Shown here piece after piece: positions 17,922 through 28,500 of a stretch of 64,000 nt of DNA. The notes beneath the pieces were generated by a model, which saw nothing but the letters and a program-made list of their open reading frames with translations, ran no database searches and was not told the origin of the DNA. The stretch spans positions 124,001 to 188,000 of the forward strand of contig NZ_JABAEB010000005.1 in assembly GCF_012584455.1 (NCBI RefSeq). Reading direction: 5' to 3'. Numbering within the stretch: the stretch's first letter is position 1; each line of letters starts with the position of its first letter. Origin of the DNA: Shewanella oncorhynchi (GTDB taxonomy: Bacteria > Pseudomonadota > Gammaproteobacteria > Enterobacterales > Shewanellaceae). The position numbers were made by a program, and so were the translations under genes.

Positions 17922-18953
17922 ATGTTAACGATAGCAACGCAAATCGCCCCAGATAACCTGATCAATCAGAAGGGGTTACCCCATTTCGGTCATTTCGATG
18001 GCATAGTCAAAACCTTAGGTTTAGCGGACTTTGCCTATTTTGATACCATGGATAAACCTGCTTCAGCGTGGGCTAAGCATTTCGATTATAAACAATTTCA
18101 GTTTGTCTCTTTGGTCACGCCGCGTTATGTCCTAGGCATCGCGCTTGCCGATATTGCCTACGTCGGCAGTGCTTTTTGTTATTTATACGACATAAAAACC
18201 AACACACTCACCCAGCTTGATTGGCTAAAACCTTTGAGGTTTGGCTATCAAATGACACCATCGCCAGCCGAGGGCCGAAGTAGTATTGGCCGTAAAGGGG
18301 CGCAGTTAAGCTTTGAGATTGTAGAGGGCGGTTGGCGGTTAGTGATTGATACTAAAAATATTCAAGCCGATGTGACTTTACACTCAGCCCCCTTAAGTTT
18401 GCCTATGGCTATGTGTAGTCCTACTGGATACAACGGCTGGACTTACACACAAAAGCATAATGGTTTGACCGTTAAAGGTAGTTTGACTGTGGGTCATGAG
18501 CCGCAGCCGCTGAATCAAGCTTTAGCAGGCTATGACTTTTCAGCGGGTTACATGCGCCGTGATACCAGTTGGCGCTGGGCGTCAATTAACGCGCGGATCC
18601 ATGAGGGCATTATGGGGCTTAATTTAGCGGCGGGTGTTAATGAAACTGGGGCTACTGAAAATGTCTTTTGGATTAATGGCGAGCGTCATTTACTCGGGCC
18701 AGTGCAATTTGAGTTTGATCGCCATGCCACACTCGGCGCCGAGGTTTGGCGAGTCTACAGTCAAAATGGCCAAGTGGATTTGCAGTTTGCGGCGCGCAAT
18801 TGTCGCAGTGAAAAGCGTAATTTGCTCTTGCTTAAGAGTAATTTCCGCCAATTCATCGGTCATTTCAGCGGCACGATTACCGATAATCAAGGACACAGTT
18901 ACCAGTTAAATAATGTTCTGGGGCTCGCCGAAGATCATTATGCCCGCTGGTAG
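17922..18953 (+). CDS. DUF2804 family protein
   Basis: A 343-residue soluble protein of the DUF2804 family. It has no signal peptide or membrane helix. Conserved-looking blocks include GFDGIVK-like HFGHFDGIVKTLG at the N-terminus, WKRFDYKQFQF, GYDFSAGYMRRDTSWRWASIN and the WRVYSQNGQVDLQF segment. The family resembles lipocalin-like AttH/hydroxyneurosporene-synthase folds, but no activity is established. It precedes, by 130 bases and on the same strand, a fatty-acid-hydroxylase-type gene, so a shared role in lipid modification is possible but unproven. Confidence 0.85.
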   Translation: MLTIATQIAPDNLINQKGLPHFGHFDGIVKTLGLADFAYFDTMDKPASAWAKHFDYKQFQFVSLVTPRYVLGIALADIAYVGSAFCYLYDIKTNTLTQLDWLKPLRFGYQMTPSPAEGRSSIGRKGAQLSFEIVEGGWRLVIDTKNIQADVTLHSAPLSLPMAMCSPTGYNGWTYTQKHNGLTVKGSLTVGHEPQPLNQALAGYDFSAGYMRRDTSWRWASINARIHEGIMGLNLAAGVNETGATENVFWINGERHLLGPVQFEFDRHATLGAEVWRVYSQNGQVDLQFAARNCRSEKRNLLLLKSNFRQFIGHFSGTITDNQGHSYQLNNVLGLAEDHYARW

Positions 18954-19084
18954 CTAACGATGACTAACGGATCGCACCTGCCTGCGTTGTGGCGTTGAAT
19001 GCGGTTTATAGAATGCAGTTAGAGTTTTTATAAAAGTAACAATAAAAATAATCATAAAATAAAAATAGAACAGGATGATCTTAT

Positions 19085-19951
19085 ATGGATATCGCCTCGC
19101 TGATCCAGCACCCAGAATTGTTACTGCTGGTGCTTGCACCTTTGTTTTTTGTGTGTATTTTGCTGGAATGGTACTTTGGCGATAAAAGACAAAGGCTACC
19201 GTTAAGTGCACGTTATCGCGGCCAAGAAGTGCTGTGTAATTTCAGCCTCGCGGCCATGCATCAAGGTGCTGATTTACTCACTGGTTTGCTGATCGCTAAG
19301 CTGTATTTGGCGATTTTTGGTTGGAAGTTATTCGATATTGAAATGGGCCCATTGAGCTTTATTGCCTTGATGGTCGCGCAGGACTTTTGTTATTACTGGT
19401 TCCACAGGGCGAGCCACAGAGTCCGCTGGATGTGGGCGGCTCACGTGGTGCACCATAGCTCTGAGAATATGAATTTTAGCACTGCGTTTCGTCAGAGTTT
19501 AATGTATCCCTTTGCAGGCATGTGGGTATTTTGGTTACCGCTGGTGGTCATAGGTTTCGATCCAAACTGGGTGGTGTTTGTGGTATTACTCAATCTGGGA
19601 TTGCAATTTTTTGTGCATACCCAAGCGATTAAATCACTCGGACCGCTGGAATGGGTTTTCAACACCCCGTCTCACCACAGGGTGCACCACGGTCGTAATC
19701 CCCAATATATAGATAAAAACTATGCTGGCGTGCTGATTATTTGGGACAAGCTGTTTGGTACCTTTGAGCCCGAAGTGGAGACTGTGATTTACGGCATCAC
19801 TAAGCCAGTGAATAGTTTTAATCCCTTTAAAGTGACTTTTAGTGAATGGCGAGACATGTTTGCAGAGGTCACAGCGACAGGTTTGAGTGTTAAACAACGA
19901 CTACGTATCTTGTTTGCTCCGCCTTCCAGCAGTTTAAAAAGCGAGGAATAA
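19085..19951 (+). CDS. Sterol desaturase/fatty acid hydroxylase family protein
   Basis: A 288-residue integral membrane di-iron protein of the sterol desaturase/fatty acid hydroxylase superfamily. The histidine clusters that bind the iron pair are all present: HRASH, HVVHH (in WAAHVVHHSSENMN) and HHRVHHG (in SHHRVHHGRNPQY). There are about four hydrophobic segments. It should hydroxylate or desaturate a lipid using O2; bacterial members act on varied lipids, so the substrate is open. The start ATG is preceded by an AGGATGATCTT site. Confidence 0.9.
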   Translation: MDIASLIQHPELLLLVLAPLFFVCILLEWYFGDKRQRLPLSARYRGQEVLCNFSLAAMHQGADLLTGLLIAKLYLAIFGWKLFDIEMGPLSFIALMVAQDFCYYWFHRASHRVRWMWAAHVVHHSSENMNFSTAFRQSLMYPFAGMWVFWLPLVVIGFDPNWVVFVVLLNLGLQFFVHTQAIKSLGPLEWVFNTPSHHRVHHGRNPQYIDKNYAGVLIIWDKLFGTFEPEVETVIYGITKPVNSFNPFKVTFSEWRDMFAEVTATGLSVKQRLRILFAPPSSSLKSEE

Positions 19952-20120
19952 CAATCCACTGCATTTTCCAAGTTAAATAGCGCAAATGGCTAATAGAGTC
20001 TTGAATTTAGCCTTGCTAGCCTATATTCCGTTTTTTGCCACTGTTTTGGTGTAAAAATGTACAATCCCATACTTTGGTGGTACTTTTTGGGATAAGGAAT
20101 TTAACTTGGGAGGACGTATC

Positions 20121-20744
20121 ATGATGGATGAACCTCGATTATCCGCGGAGGAGCTTGCTTGTTTTAGCGAACTTTTTTCGCCGACTCGTGTGGGCACTGC
20201 CTTGACTAACGATCCCCTGGTCAATCATGTGCTCACAGTCACAACTGAAGTGCCGCAAGTTATCGCCTCGATTCTCGGCAAGGCAAAACTCACTTTATTG
20301 GCCGAAGTCGGACCCTATAAACTCTGGTTTCCGCTACTGATGAAAGTGGATGACTTTGGACAGTTTCAACCCACTTTAGGTGTACCTGAAGTGCTAGATG
20401 CCTCGGGAGTGGAGCGCAGTTGGCGGTTAACTCAAGCCGATGATGTGTGGATATTCGACCACGATCAAGGTGAGCAATGGTCTGTTGCCTCGCTATCTAG
20501 TTCTGGCATGGCTATTCGTGCTAAATCACAGCAGCAATTTAAACAATTGTTAGGCAGTAAAGATTTGCAATTACAATTGCCCAATGGCGAGACTATGCGC
20601 GTCGATATCGAGCCTATTCGTAGCGAGAAAGGTCTGGCCTTCGTTAAGTTTCAGGCCGAAACCGAAGAGCGTGAAGCGTTACGTCAATTCTTATTTAGTC
20701 GTCACCGTAGCCAGCACGCTCAGCTCTACCGTGACTTACGTTAG
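20121..20744 (+). CDS. PilZ-like protein, function unknown
   Basis: A 207-residue soluble protein. The ATG at 20121 has GGAGG seven bases upstream, better than a TTG at 20106 that lies inside that site. The segment WSVASLSSSGMAIRAKS resembles the 'D-x-S-x-x-G-x-x-h' beta-strand motif of PilZ c-di-GMP receptors. A basic pair ERSWR precedes it by 50 residues, which would be an atypical RxxxR. The C-terminus is helical. A YcgR-type role is possible but the key arginines are not convincingly arranged. Confidence 0.6.
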   Translation: MMDEPRLSAEELACFSELFSPTRVGTALTNDPLVNHVLTVTTEVPQVIASILGKAKLTLLAEVGPYKLWFPLLMKVDDFGQFQPTLGVPEVLDASGVERSWRLTQADDVWIFDHDQGEQWSVASLSSSGMAIRAKSQQQFKQLLGSKDLQLQLPNGETMRVDIEPIRSEKGLAFVKFQAETEEREALRQFLFSRHRSQHAQLYRDLR

Positions 20745-20942
20745 GACCTCCATTGCGACAGTTTTTGGCTTTGTGTTAGTTGACCTGTTATCTAAAAATC
20801 TCAGTTCTGCAACTCGAATGTGAAATCCACTGATTTTGAAACTGTCATTTGTGATTGCTGTGCTTTTCCCAGATTGTTACCTGCCAATCTGTCGCTCGAT
20901 GGATTAGAATGGCGGTGAATTCAACACATCAGAGCGAGCGGT

Positions 20943-22337
20943 ATGCACGTACATATTTTAGGAATTTGTGGAACCTTCATGGGTGGTCTAGCGTTATTGG
21001 CTAGGGCCAAAGGGCACAGAGTGACGGGCTCGGATGCCAATGTCTATCCTCCAATGAGCACGCAACTAGAGGACCAAGGCATTGAGCTTATTCAAGGTTT
21101 TGATCCTAGCCAGCTGGGTGAAGCAGGGCATTATCCTGACTTAGTTGTCATTGGTAATGCTATGAGCCGAGGTAATCCTTGCGTGGAAGCCGTGTTGAAC
21201 ATTGGCATCCCTTATACCTCTGGCCCGCAGTTTTTAGCCGATCATATTTTGCCTGAGCGTTGGGTGCTGGCAGTGTCTGGCACTCACGGTAAAACCTCGA
21301 CATCTAGCATGTTAGCCTGGATTTTAGATAATTGCGGTTATGAGCCTGGGTTCTTAATCGGTGGCGTACCGCAAAACTTTGGTGTGTCGGCACGTTTAGG
21401 CAAGACCGCTTTCTTTGTCGTTGAGGCCGACGAATACGACAGTGCCTTCTTCGATAAACGTTCGAAATTCGTGCATTATCATCCGCGTACCTTAGTGATC
21501 AACAATCTTGAGTTCGATCATGCCGATATTTTTGCTGATCTGGCTGCGATTCAAAAACAGTTTAACCACTTAATTCGCACCGTTCCTGGTGAAGGCAAGA
21601 TCATTTGGCCCGCCGATTCCCATGCCGTTAAGCAAACGATTGATATGGGTTGTTGGAGTGAGCAAGAAACCTACCATTTAGCCGAATCGACCAGCGGTTG
21701 GTATGGCAAAGCGTTAAGTGATGATTGCCATCGCTTTGAAGTGTTTTTTGATGGCGAGTCCCAAGGTGTTCTCGAATGGGATTTGATTGGTCAGCACAAT
21801 ATTGAAAACGCCATGATGGCCATTGCTGCCGCACGCCACGTGGGCGTTAAGCCGAGTGCTGCAATTGAAGCTTTAGCTAAGTTTATGCCACCTAAGCGTC
21901 GACTCGAATTACTCGGAACCGTTAATGGTGTGAGCGTATACGACGACTTTGCCCACCATCCGACGGCCATTGCGACCACGTTAAAAGGCATGCGGGCTAA
22001 GGTTGGGCAGAGCAAGATTACTGTGGTACTCGAGCCGCGCTCAAATACCATGAAGAGCGGTGTCCATAAAGACACTTTAGCTTTTTCTATGATGCAAGCC
22101 GACGAAGCCTTTTTATATCAAGCCGATACCATCGACTGGAATATGAAAGAAGCCATGGAAGCGGCGGTGATCCCTGTGACTGTGTTACATCAAATTGATG
22201 ATGTGGTCGCCAAAGTCGCAGCAACCGCCAAAGCAGGCGACACCATAGTGGTGATGAGTAACGGTGGTTTTGGTGGGTTACATAAGAAGCTGTTGGCCGC
22301 ATTAGAACAGGCTTCAACTGTAGAGCAGGTTAGCTAA
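20943..22337 (+). CDS. mpl: UDP-N-acetylmuramate:L-Ala-gamma-D-Glu-meso-DAP ligase
   Basis: Peptidoglycan-recycling ligase (464 residues) that attaches recovered L-Ala-D-Glu-DAP tripeptide to UDP-MurNAc. The N-terminal [22 protein letters not shown] binds UDP-MurNAc. The ATP P-loop is [14 protein letters not shown] at about 112-125. [18 protein letters not shown] and [10 protein letters not shown] are Mur ligase catalytic blocks, and [11 protein letters not shown] lies near 340. Length and motifs match Mpl rather than MurC. It is one base before ubiX on the same strand. Confidence 0.95.
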   Translation: MHVHILGICGTFMGGLALLARAKGHRVTGSDANVYPPMSTQLEDQGIELIQGFDPSQLGEAGHYPDLVVIGNAMSRGNPCVEAVLNIGIPYTSGPQFLADHILPERWVLAVSGTHGKTSTSSMLAWILDNCGYEPGFLIGGVPQNFGVSARLGKTAFFVVEADEYDSAFFDKRSKFVHYHPRTLVINNLEFDHADIFADLAAIQKQFNHLIRTVPGEGKIIWPADSHAVKQTIDMGCWSEQETYHLAESTSGWYGKALSDDCHRFEVFFDGESQGVLEWDLIGQHNIENAMMAIAAARHVGVKPSAAIEALAKFMPPKRRLELLGTVNGVSVYDDFAHHPTAIATTLKGMRAKVGQSKITVVLEPRSNTMKSGVHKDTLAFSMMQADEAFLYQADTIDWNMKEAMEAAVIPVTVLHQIDDVVAKVAATAKAGDTIVVMSNGGFGGLHKKLLAALEQASTVEQVS

Positions 22338-22338
22338 G

Positions 22339-22998
22339 ATGGCCTACGCAAAGTCGACTAAGGCGATTAGCTTAGCTTGGACAGGTGCCTCGGGTGCTCC
22401 CTATGGGCTTAAGTTACTCGAGTGTCTGTTGGTATCGGGATATCAAGTGTTTTTGATGATCTCCAGTGCAGCTCGAGTGGTATTGGCGACGGAACACGGC
22501 TTACAGTTAAGCGCCAACAGTGACAAAGCCCATGCCCAGCTGTTGGCTTTGCTGCACGAAAAAGGCGTGATTATTGCTGGCGAGTTAGTGGTATTAGGCA
22601 AAGATGAGTGGTTTTCGCCGCCTGCATCGGGTAGCGCTGCACCTAAACAAATGGTGATTTGTCCTTGCTCTACGGGGACGTTAGCGGCAGTTGCTACCGG
22701 AATGAGTAATAATTTACTCGAACGCGCCGCCGATGTGGTGATTAAAGAGCGCGGCCAACTTATCCTAGTACCTAGGGAAACTCCTTTTAGTGCCATACAC
22801 TTAGAGCATATGTTAAGCCTTTCTCGCCTCGGCGCGACCATTATGCCCGCTGCACCCGGCTTTTATCACAATCCCAAATCGGTAGAAGATCTGGTAGACT
22901 TCATGGTCGCTCGAATTCTCGATCATTTGGGCGTTGACCATGCATTAACGAGTCGCTGGGGTTATGACAAACAGTCTAACCGCGACCTCGACAATTGA
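22339..22998 (+). CDS. ubiX: Flavin prenyltransferase UbiX
   Basis: A 219-residue flavoprotein that makes the prenylated FMN cofactor of UbiD decarboxylases, used in ubiquinone synthesis. Recognisable blocks: [18 protein letters not shown] at the N-terminus (phosphate-binding SGA), [31 protein letters not shown] and the later [34 protein letters not shown]. These regions contain the residues that bind FMN and dimethylallyl phosphate. One base separates it from mpl and seven from hpt, so the three probably share a transcript. Confidence 0.95.
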   Translation: MAYAKSTKAISLAWTGASGAPYGLKLLECLLVSGYQVFLMISSAARVVLATEHGLQLSANSDKAHAQLLALLHEKGVIIAGELVVLGKDEWFSPPASGSAAPKQMVICPCSTGTLAAVATGMSNNLLERAADVVIKERGQLILVPRETPFSAIHLEHMLSLSRLGATIMPAAPGFYHNPKSVEDLVDFMVARILDHLGVDHALTSRWGYDKQSNRDLDN

Positions 22999-23005
22999 GA
23001 CTTAT

Positions 23006-23536
23006 ATGAAACACACCACCGAAGTGATGATCTCTGCAGAAGAGATAAGCCAGAAATTGGATCAAATGGCAGAGCTAATCAATGCCCATTATGCCCACAG
23101 CGAACGTCTGCTGATGGTAGGCTTGTTAAAAGGCTCAGTGGTCTTTATGGCTGACCTGTGTCGCCGAATTAAAGGCCATGTTGAAATCGATTTTATGTCG
23201 GTTTCCAGTTATGGCAATGCTATGACCAGCTCACGGGATGTGAAAGTGCTGAAAGATGTGCAATCAGATATCGCCGGTCGCGATGTATTGATTGTGGAAG
23301 ACTTGATTGACTCAGGTAATACGTTAAGCAAAGTGCGCGAGATGTTGTTACTGCGGGAGCCTAAGAGTCTTGCACTGTGCACCCTGTTGGATAAACCTGA
23401 GCGTCGAGAAGTGGATGTGAAGGTCGATTTTATCGGTTTTACTATCCCTGATGAGTTTATCGTAGGTTATGGTATTGATTATGCCGAGCAGTATCGCAAT
23501 CTACCTTATATCGCCAAAGTCGTACCACTCGATTAA
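23006..23536 (+). CDS. hpt: Hypoxanthine phosphoribosyltransferase
   Basis: Purine salvage enzyme (176 residues from the ATG at 23006) converting hypoxanthine, and less well guanine, with PRPP to IMP/GMP. The PRPP motif [16 protein letters not shown] is at about 92-107, the [12 protein letters not shown] block follows the N-terminal strand, and [18 protein letters not shown] is at the C-terminus. An earlier in-frame ATG at 22964 overlaps ubiX and adds nonconserved residues. A terminator follows at 23553. Confidence 0.95.
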   Translation: MKHTTEVMISAEEISQKLDQMAELINAHYAHSERLLMVGLLKGSVVFMADLCRRIKGHVEIDFMSVSSYGNAMTSSRDVKVLKDVQSDIAGRDVLIVEDLIDSGNTLSKVREMLLLREPKSLALCTLLDKPERREVDVKVDFIGFTIPDEFIVGYGIDYAEQYRNLPYIAKVVPLD

Positions 23537-23552
23537 GTGTACGATACAGTTT

Positions 23553-23586
23553 AAAACTCCCGCAACAGGCGGGAGTTTTGCTTTTT
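23553..23586 (+). terminator. Terminator after hpt
   Basis: An 11-bp perfect stem (AAAACTCCCGC with its complement) has a 5-base loop and a TTTTGCTTTTT tail. Confidence 0.92.
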
Positions 23587-23739
23587 GCGGCAATATAAAA
23601 AGTATTAATGATTGAATCATTAAAGATTGTCTTTTCAATCAATTAGCTAATTTTTTGTTTTAGTTCTGCAACCTATCATTGTAATTGTGTTTTTTAGCAC
23701 CATCTTATTACTTTCTAATGTGTAAGGATCGGTACAAAT

Positions 23740-24678
23740 ATGGCGAATATTACCCATGCTCTGGTACTCGAAGGGCTTAAAAAAACCTATAAAGGCGGCG
23801 TCGAAGCGGTCAAAGGCATGAGCCTTACCGTCAATCAAGGGGATTTCTTTGCCTTGCTCGGCCCCAATGGTGCGGGTAAATCCACCACGATTGGTATTAT
23901 TAGCTCCTTAGTGCAGAAGAGTTCAGGTACGGTCAAAGTCTTTGATTATGATATCGATAAGCAGCTAGAACACGCCAAACTCTGCATTGGTTTAGTGCCA
24001 CAAGAGTTTAACTTCAACCAGTTTGAAACCGTGCTGCAAATTGTGGTGAATCAAGCGGGTTACTATGGTGTGCCAAAACCTATCGCCCTTGAGCGTGCCC
24101 AAAAATACTTAAGCCAACTGGATCTGTGGGAAAAGCGCAATAGCCCTTCGCGGGAATTATCCGGCGGGATGAAGCGACGGTTAATGATTGCGCGCGCCCT
24201 GATGCACGAACCTAAATTATTGATTTTAGATGAACCTACCGCAGGTGTGGATATTGAACTGCGCCGCTCTATGTGGGAGTTTCTTAAACAAATAAACCAG
24301 CAGGGCGTGACGATCATCCTGACCACTCATTACCTTGAAGAAGCGGAAATGCTTTGCCGTAATATCGGCATTATCGATAAAGGTATTTTAGTGGAATGCA
24401 CTAGCATGAAGGCGTTGCTGAGTAAGCTGAATATGGAGACTTTTATTCTCGATCTTCGTCGCGATACTGGAACGGCCCCCGTGCTCGATGGCATGGCTTG
24501 TCGCTTAACCGACTCTCATACCTTAGAGGTGGATGTAGCGAAAGAGCATAATCTTAACGATGTCTTTAGCCAATTGAGCGCAGCCAATATTGAAGTGCTA
24601 TCGATGCGTAACAAGTCTAATCGGTTAGAAGAACTCTTCGTCGAACTCGTGAAGAAAACTCAGGGAGCCTCAGCATGA
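23740..24678 (+). CDS. yadG: ABC transporter ATP-binding protein, YadG-like
   Basis: A 312-residue ATPase of an ABC-2 type exporter. Walker A GPNGAGKST is near residue 47. The Q-loop is VPQEFNF, the ABC signature LSGGMKRRLMIARAL is near 145, and Walker B LLILDEPTAGVD follows. The switch histidine is in TTHYLEEAE. The C-terminal extension (about 225-312) follows the DrrA-like pattern. It overlaps the permease gene by four bases (ATGA). The exported substrate is unknown. Confidence 0.92.
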   Translation: MANITHALVLEGLKKTYKGGVEAVKGMSLTVNQGDFFALLGPNGAGKSTTIGIISSLVQKSSGTVKVFDYDIDKQLEHAKLCIGLVPQEFNFNQFETVLQIVVNQAGYYGVPKPIALERAQKYLSQLDLWEKRNSPSRELSGGMKRRLMIARALMHEPKLLILDEPTAGVDIELRRSMWEFLKQINQQGVTIILTTHYLEEAEMLCRNIGIIDKGILVECTSMKALLSKLNMETFILDLRRDTGTAPVLDGMACRLTDSHTLEVDVAKEHNLNDVFSQLSAANIEVLSMRNKSNRLEELFVELVKKTQGASA

Positions 24679-25445
24679 ATCAGCTCTACTTTATTGCCTT
24701 TAAAAGTATTTTAAGTAAAGAGATTAATCGTTTTACGCGAATTTGGATCCAGACCTTAGTCCCGCCGGCGATTACCATGACCTTGTATTTTTTGATTTTT
24801 GGTAACTTAATCGGCAGCCGGATTGGAGAAATAGGCGGCGTATCTTATATGGAGTTTATCGCCCCAGGTTTGATCATGATGTCGGTGATCACTAACTCTT
24901 ACTCGAACGTGGCGAGCTCATTCTACAGTGCTAAGTTTCAGCGTAATTTAGAAGAGCTGATGGTGGCTCCTGTGCCCCATTATGTGTTGATTGCTGGCTA
25001 TGTTGGTGGCGGCGTGGCGCGCGGTTTGTGTGTCGGCCTAATAGTGACGCTTGTGGCCATGTTCTTCGTCGACATTAGCTTGCATCATGCCGGTTTAGTG
25101 GTAATGACAGTGTTTTTAACCTCAGTGTTATTTTCACTGGGTGGATTAATCAACGCTGTTTTTGCAAAGAGTTTTGATGATATCAGTATCATCCCTACCT
25201 TTGTGCTCACCCCATTAACCTACCTTGGCGGCGTATTTTACTCCCTGTCACTCTTGCCCCCTTTCTGGCAAGGTGTGTCGGCACTCAATCCTGTGGTCTA
25301 TATGATCAACGTGTTCCGCTATGGCTTTTTAGGCTTCGCCGACATCAGCGTGCCATTGTCCATCGCCATTATGATCGGTTTCTGTGTCACACTTTGGACC
25401 TTAGCGTATTACTTAGTCTCGCGCGGAATCGGCCTGCGTTCCTAG
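24675..25445 (+). CDS. yadH: ABC-2 type transporter permease, YadH-like
   Basis: A 256-residue inner-membrane permease with six hydrophobic helices, partner of the overlapping ATPase gene. The ABC-2 family block is visible as MEFIAPGLIMMSVITNSYSNVASSFYSAKFQRNLEELMVAPVPHYVLI. A second conserved block, LTPLTYLGGVFYSLSLLPPFWQGVSALNP, lies near the C-terminus. The two subunits form an exporter of the YadGH type, found near hpt in E. coli too. The substrate is unknown. Confidence 0.92.
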   Translation: MNQLYFIAFKSILSKEINRFTRIWIQTLVPPAITMTLYFLIFGNLIGSRIGEIGGVSYMEFIAPGLIMMSVITNSYSNVASSFYSAKFQRNLEELMVAPVPHYVLIAGYVGGGVARGLCVGLIVTLVAMFFVDISLHHAGLVVMTVFLTSVLFSLGGLINAVFAKSFDDISIIPTFVLTPLTYLGGVFYSLSLLPPFWQGVSALNPVVYMINVFRYGFLGFADISVPLSIAIMIGFCVTLWTLAYYLVSRGIGLRS

Positions 25446-25469
25446 ACATATTTCTTTAGAGCGTAATAG

Positions 25470-25498
25470 AAAAAGGGAGCCATTAAGGCTCCCTTTTT
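25470..25498. terminator. Bidirectional terminator between yadH and the S8 protease gene
   Basis: A 12-bp stem (AAAAAGGGAGCC and complement) has a 5-base loop, with A and T runs on both flanks. It serves two convergent transcripts. Confidence 0.93.
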
Positions 25499-25513
25499 AG
25501 TGTCAACAACTCG

Positions 25514-28500
25514 TTACTTCATACGACGACGCATTGCCGCCAGTGGTAACAATAAGGCGGTTAGCCAACCTAGAGCACCGCCACCTGAAGATTCTGCTTT
25601 CTTAGCATTAACTGTGATGGTTGCTGTACCGGGATCACTTTCAAGTTTGCCATCAGAGGCTGTAACAGAGAAAGTAAGAACATGGTCACCGCTAGGAGCA
25701 GAGAAGTTTATGCTGTCTCCACCATTAGTAAATGTGACTTTAATTCCACTTGTTTGTACCCAATTATAGGTTAGGGTGTCTTTATCTGCATCTTTAGCAT
25801 TGGCCTTAGCTGTGACAACAAACCCTTCAGTACTTGCCATGCCCGTAGGTGCAACGGTTGGTTTGGTATTATTAACCATGACAGTGACTTTTGCTGGCGC
25901 TGAAGCATTACCCATAGTATCTAGTGCAATAACTTCAACTTCCATTGTCGTGCTCTGTTGATTAATTACAGCATCAGTACTTAAATGCACTGTTCCATCT
26001 TTATCGACAACGACCATGCTGCTATTAGAGTTCAGTGTGACAAACTCGGAGAATGGACTTGTGATCATGTCTGGATCTGTTGCCGTTAATTTACCTAACA
26101 CAGTTCCTGCTGCAGCACCTTTATCTACTGAAAGCATCACGTCGGCTACTGTTGGAGCAGAGTTACCTTCGTCAGAAGTATTAGCAACAACGGACATAGA
26201 ACCAGAATCAGACAGGAACATAAAGCCTATTGCATTATCGCCAACTTGAGTTTCTAAAGTGGCACTTTCTCCTGGTTTTAGTTCAGTAACTTCATTGCCT
26301 TGTGTATCAACTAGCATTGCAGAAGTTCCTGAACCATCAAGCCTCAGTGTTTCCACCACGCTGTCTTCATCACCCGATGGAATTGGAGCCCAGTCACTAT
26401 CCTCAACGCGGAAGCGAACCTTTATAGTCTTACCTAAATCCGCTTGAGTTAAGCCTAAATCTTCAAAACAGGCTTTACTCGTTAGGAAGTCATTACCAGT
26501 CACGTGGAATACAGGTTCTAATGTTCCAGACGAAGTACCATATTTAGAAACTAAACCATAGATAGATCTTGGATATGCTTCATTGAACCAGTTTAAGTTC
26601 GCCGTTGCTGCTGTGTAATCCCAAACTCCATCATTGTTAAGATCATAATCGACTGAATAGTTACCCGCTAGAGGATGGATAATAGGATCGCGCATTTGTA
26701 GCGTGTTATATATCGCAATACCCGCATCACATGAGCTGCTTAATAACAGTTCACTCGATGCATTGAGCAAGTCATGACGTTTTGTATTATCAACAGGGCT
26801 AGTTGCAATAAGTGGAGCCGTAAATGGATCGGTAATTGAAGTTGCGCCTACGTTGGTGAGTGTGCGCACTATGCCATCGGCAGTGGTTTCTGTTGCAACT
26901 GAAATTGCGGCCGCTGCTTTTGGCAGAATATGATAAACCAAATGTAGTGCTTTTTCTTCGCCATCCATAAATTGGATCGCACCATCGTATTCTGACAATG
27001 TTAATGCAGTAGAAGCATCTGCAGCAGTCCCATCAAGCTCATAGGATGATGTAAGAGTCCATTCTGGCAGTTTTGTTGGATCTATTGTGGCTGTAACGTC
27101 AAAGTCGACAGTTTGTCCTGCTGGAATCGTTACGCTTGCAGGTACTGCAAAACTTAGTGCTCCAGAATCTAAGTCATTCTGGAAACGTTGGTCGACTTTT
27201 AGTGTGTAGGTTTTTTCTGCTGTCGAGAAGTTCTTAACAGAAACCGTTTTAGTAATTGAAGTTGTTTTGTTGAGAGCCAATAAGCCAAATGCTAAAGCCG
27301 CTTGTTTAGTTTCTTTATTCCAAGCTGCTACAGGAAGGTTAATGGCTTTTTCTACATTGACCAATCCAGAACCAATATAACTGATTGGTGCCAATTCAGT
27401 GTCTGGGTTTATTTCTTTTGGCTCTAGCGTTACGTCTAAGTTTGCCGCGTTCATCATTGTGGCTTTAATTTCAAACGCGTTGCGATGTGGCAATGCCTCA
27501 CGAATGATACTAATTGCACCAGCTGTGATTGGACTTGAGAATGAGGTACCGCTTATTGGAGTTAATCCTTCTCCTAAACCTGGGTGAGCAGTTAATATGT
27601 CAGTACCAGGAGCGGTAATCTCCGGCTTTAAAGTGCCTGCAATTGAAGGACCACGTGAAGTAAAGGTTGCAATTGCTCCTGCCGTCGTGACTTCAGTAGA
27701 TGACACGCTGAACGCTACGTTACCTGCCGCGAGCGCCGTTTTAATTGCATCACCATCTTCCTTTGAAATCATCACAGATGGAATTGTTATGCTGTTGTCT
27801 TCACCTCCCATAACAATTGGAGCTGTGTTGGCCGCGTTGTTTGTCACTATGACAAATGAAGCACCTTTTAACTGCGCATTTAGAACTTTAACAGCGAAGC
27901 CACAAACTCCACGATCAATCAGTACCGTTTTACCAGTTAAGTCTTCAGTGTAAGCAACACAACCATTTTTGTTAGTTGCAGGGTAAATTATTGGTGCAGT
28001 TGCATTCGTGAAGCTGTATGTATTTGATTTATTAAACCCTGCACCAATAGCAGTAATTGACTCTCCAACTAGCATTGCATCAATTTTGCCAGCTTTAGTT
28101 GTTGGGTGTGTCATAGCGCCTACTGATAAAGCACTATTAGTGGTACTTGGGCCGCCAACCACGAAAGGTGTTGAGCCATCATTACCTGCAGAGATAACCA
28201 GGTTTACCCCAAGTTTTACCATTTCATCAATTAAGACTTGAACTGCGCCACCATCGGTATCACCAAAGTCACCGCCTAATGACATGTTAACAGTGTCAAC
28301 ACGGTCAGTGATATCACCATCATCATTAGGATCCATTGATGCTTCTAATGCATTTAACTGGGCGATACCCGAACAGCCTGAGTTACATACTGAGTACACG
28401 AGTAGTTCTACATCAGGCGCCGTGCCAACTACTGAATGACTCACATGGGTTCCGTGGTTCGTTGTGACATCAATTGGATTTGGATCGTTGTTAACGAAGT

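Noticed and set aside
27597..27953. 118-codon frame antisense to the S8 protease gene
   Set aside because: It mirrors the codon bias of a confidently identified gene; no start signal or family similarity.
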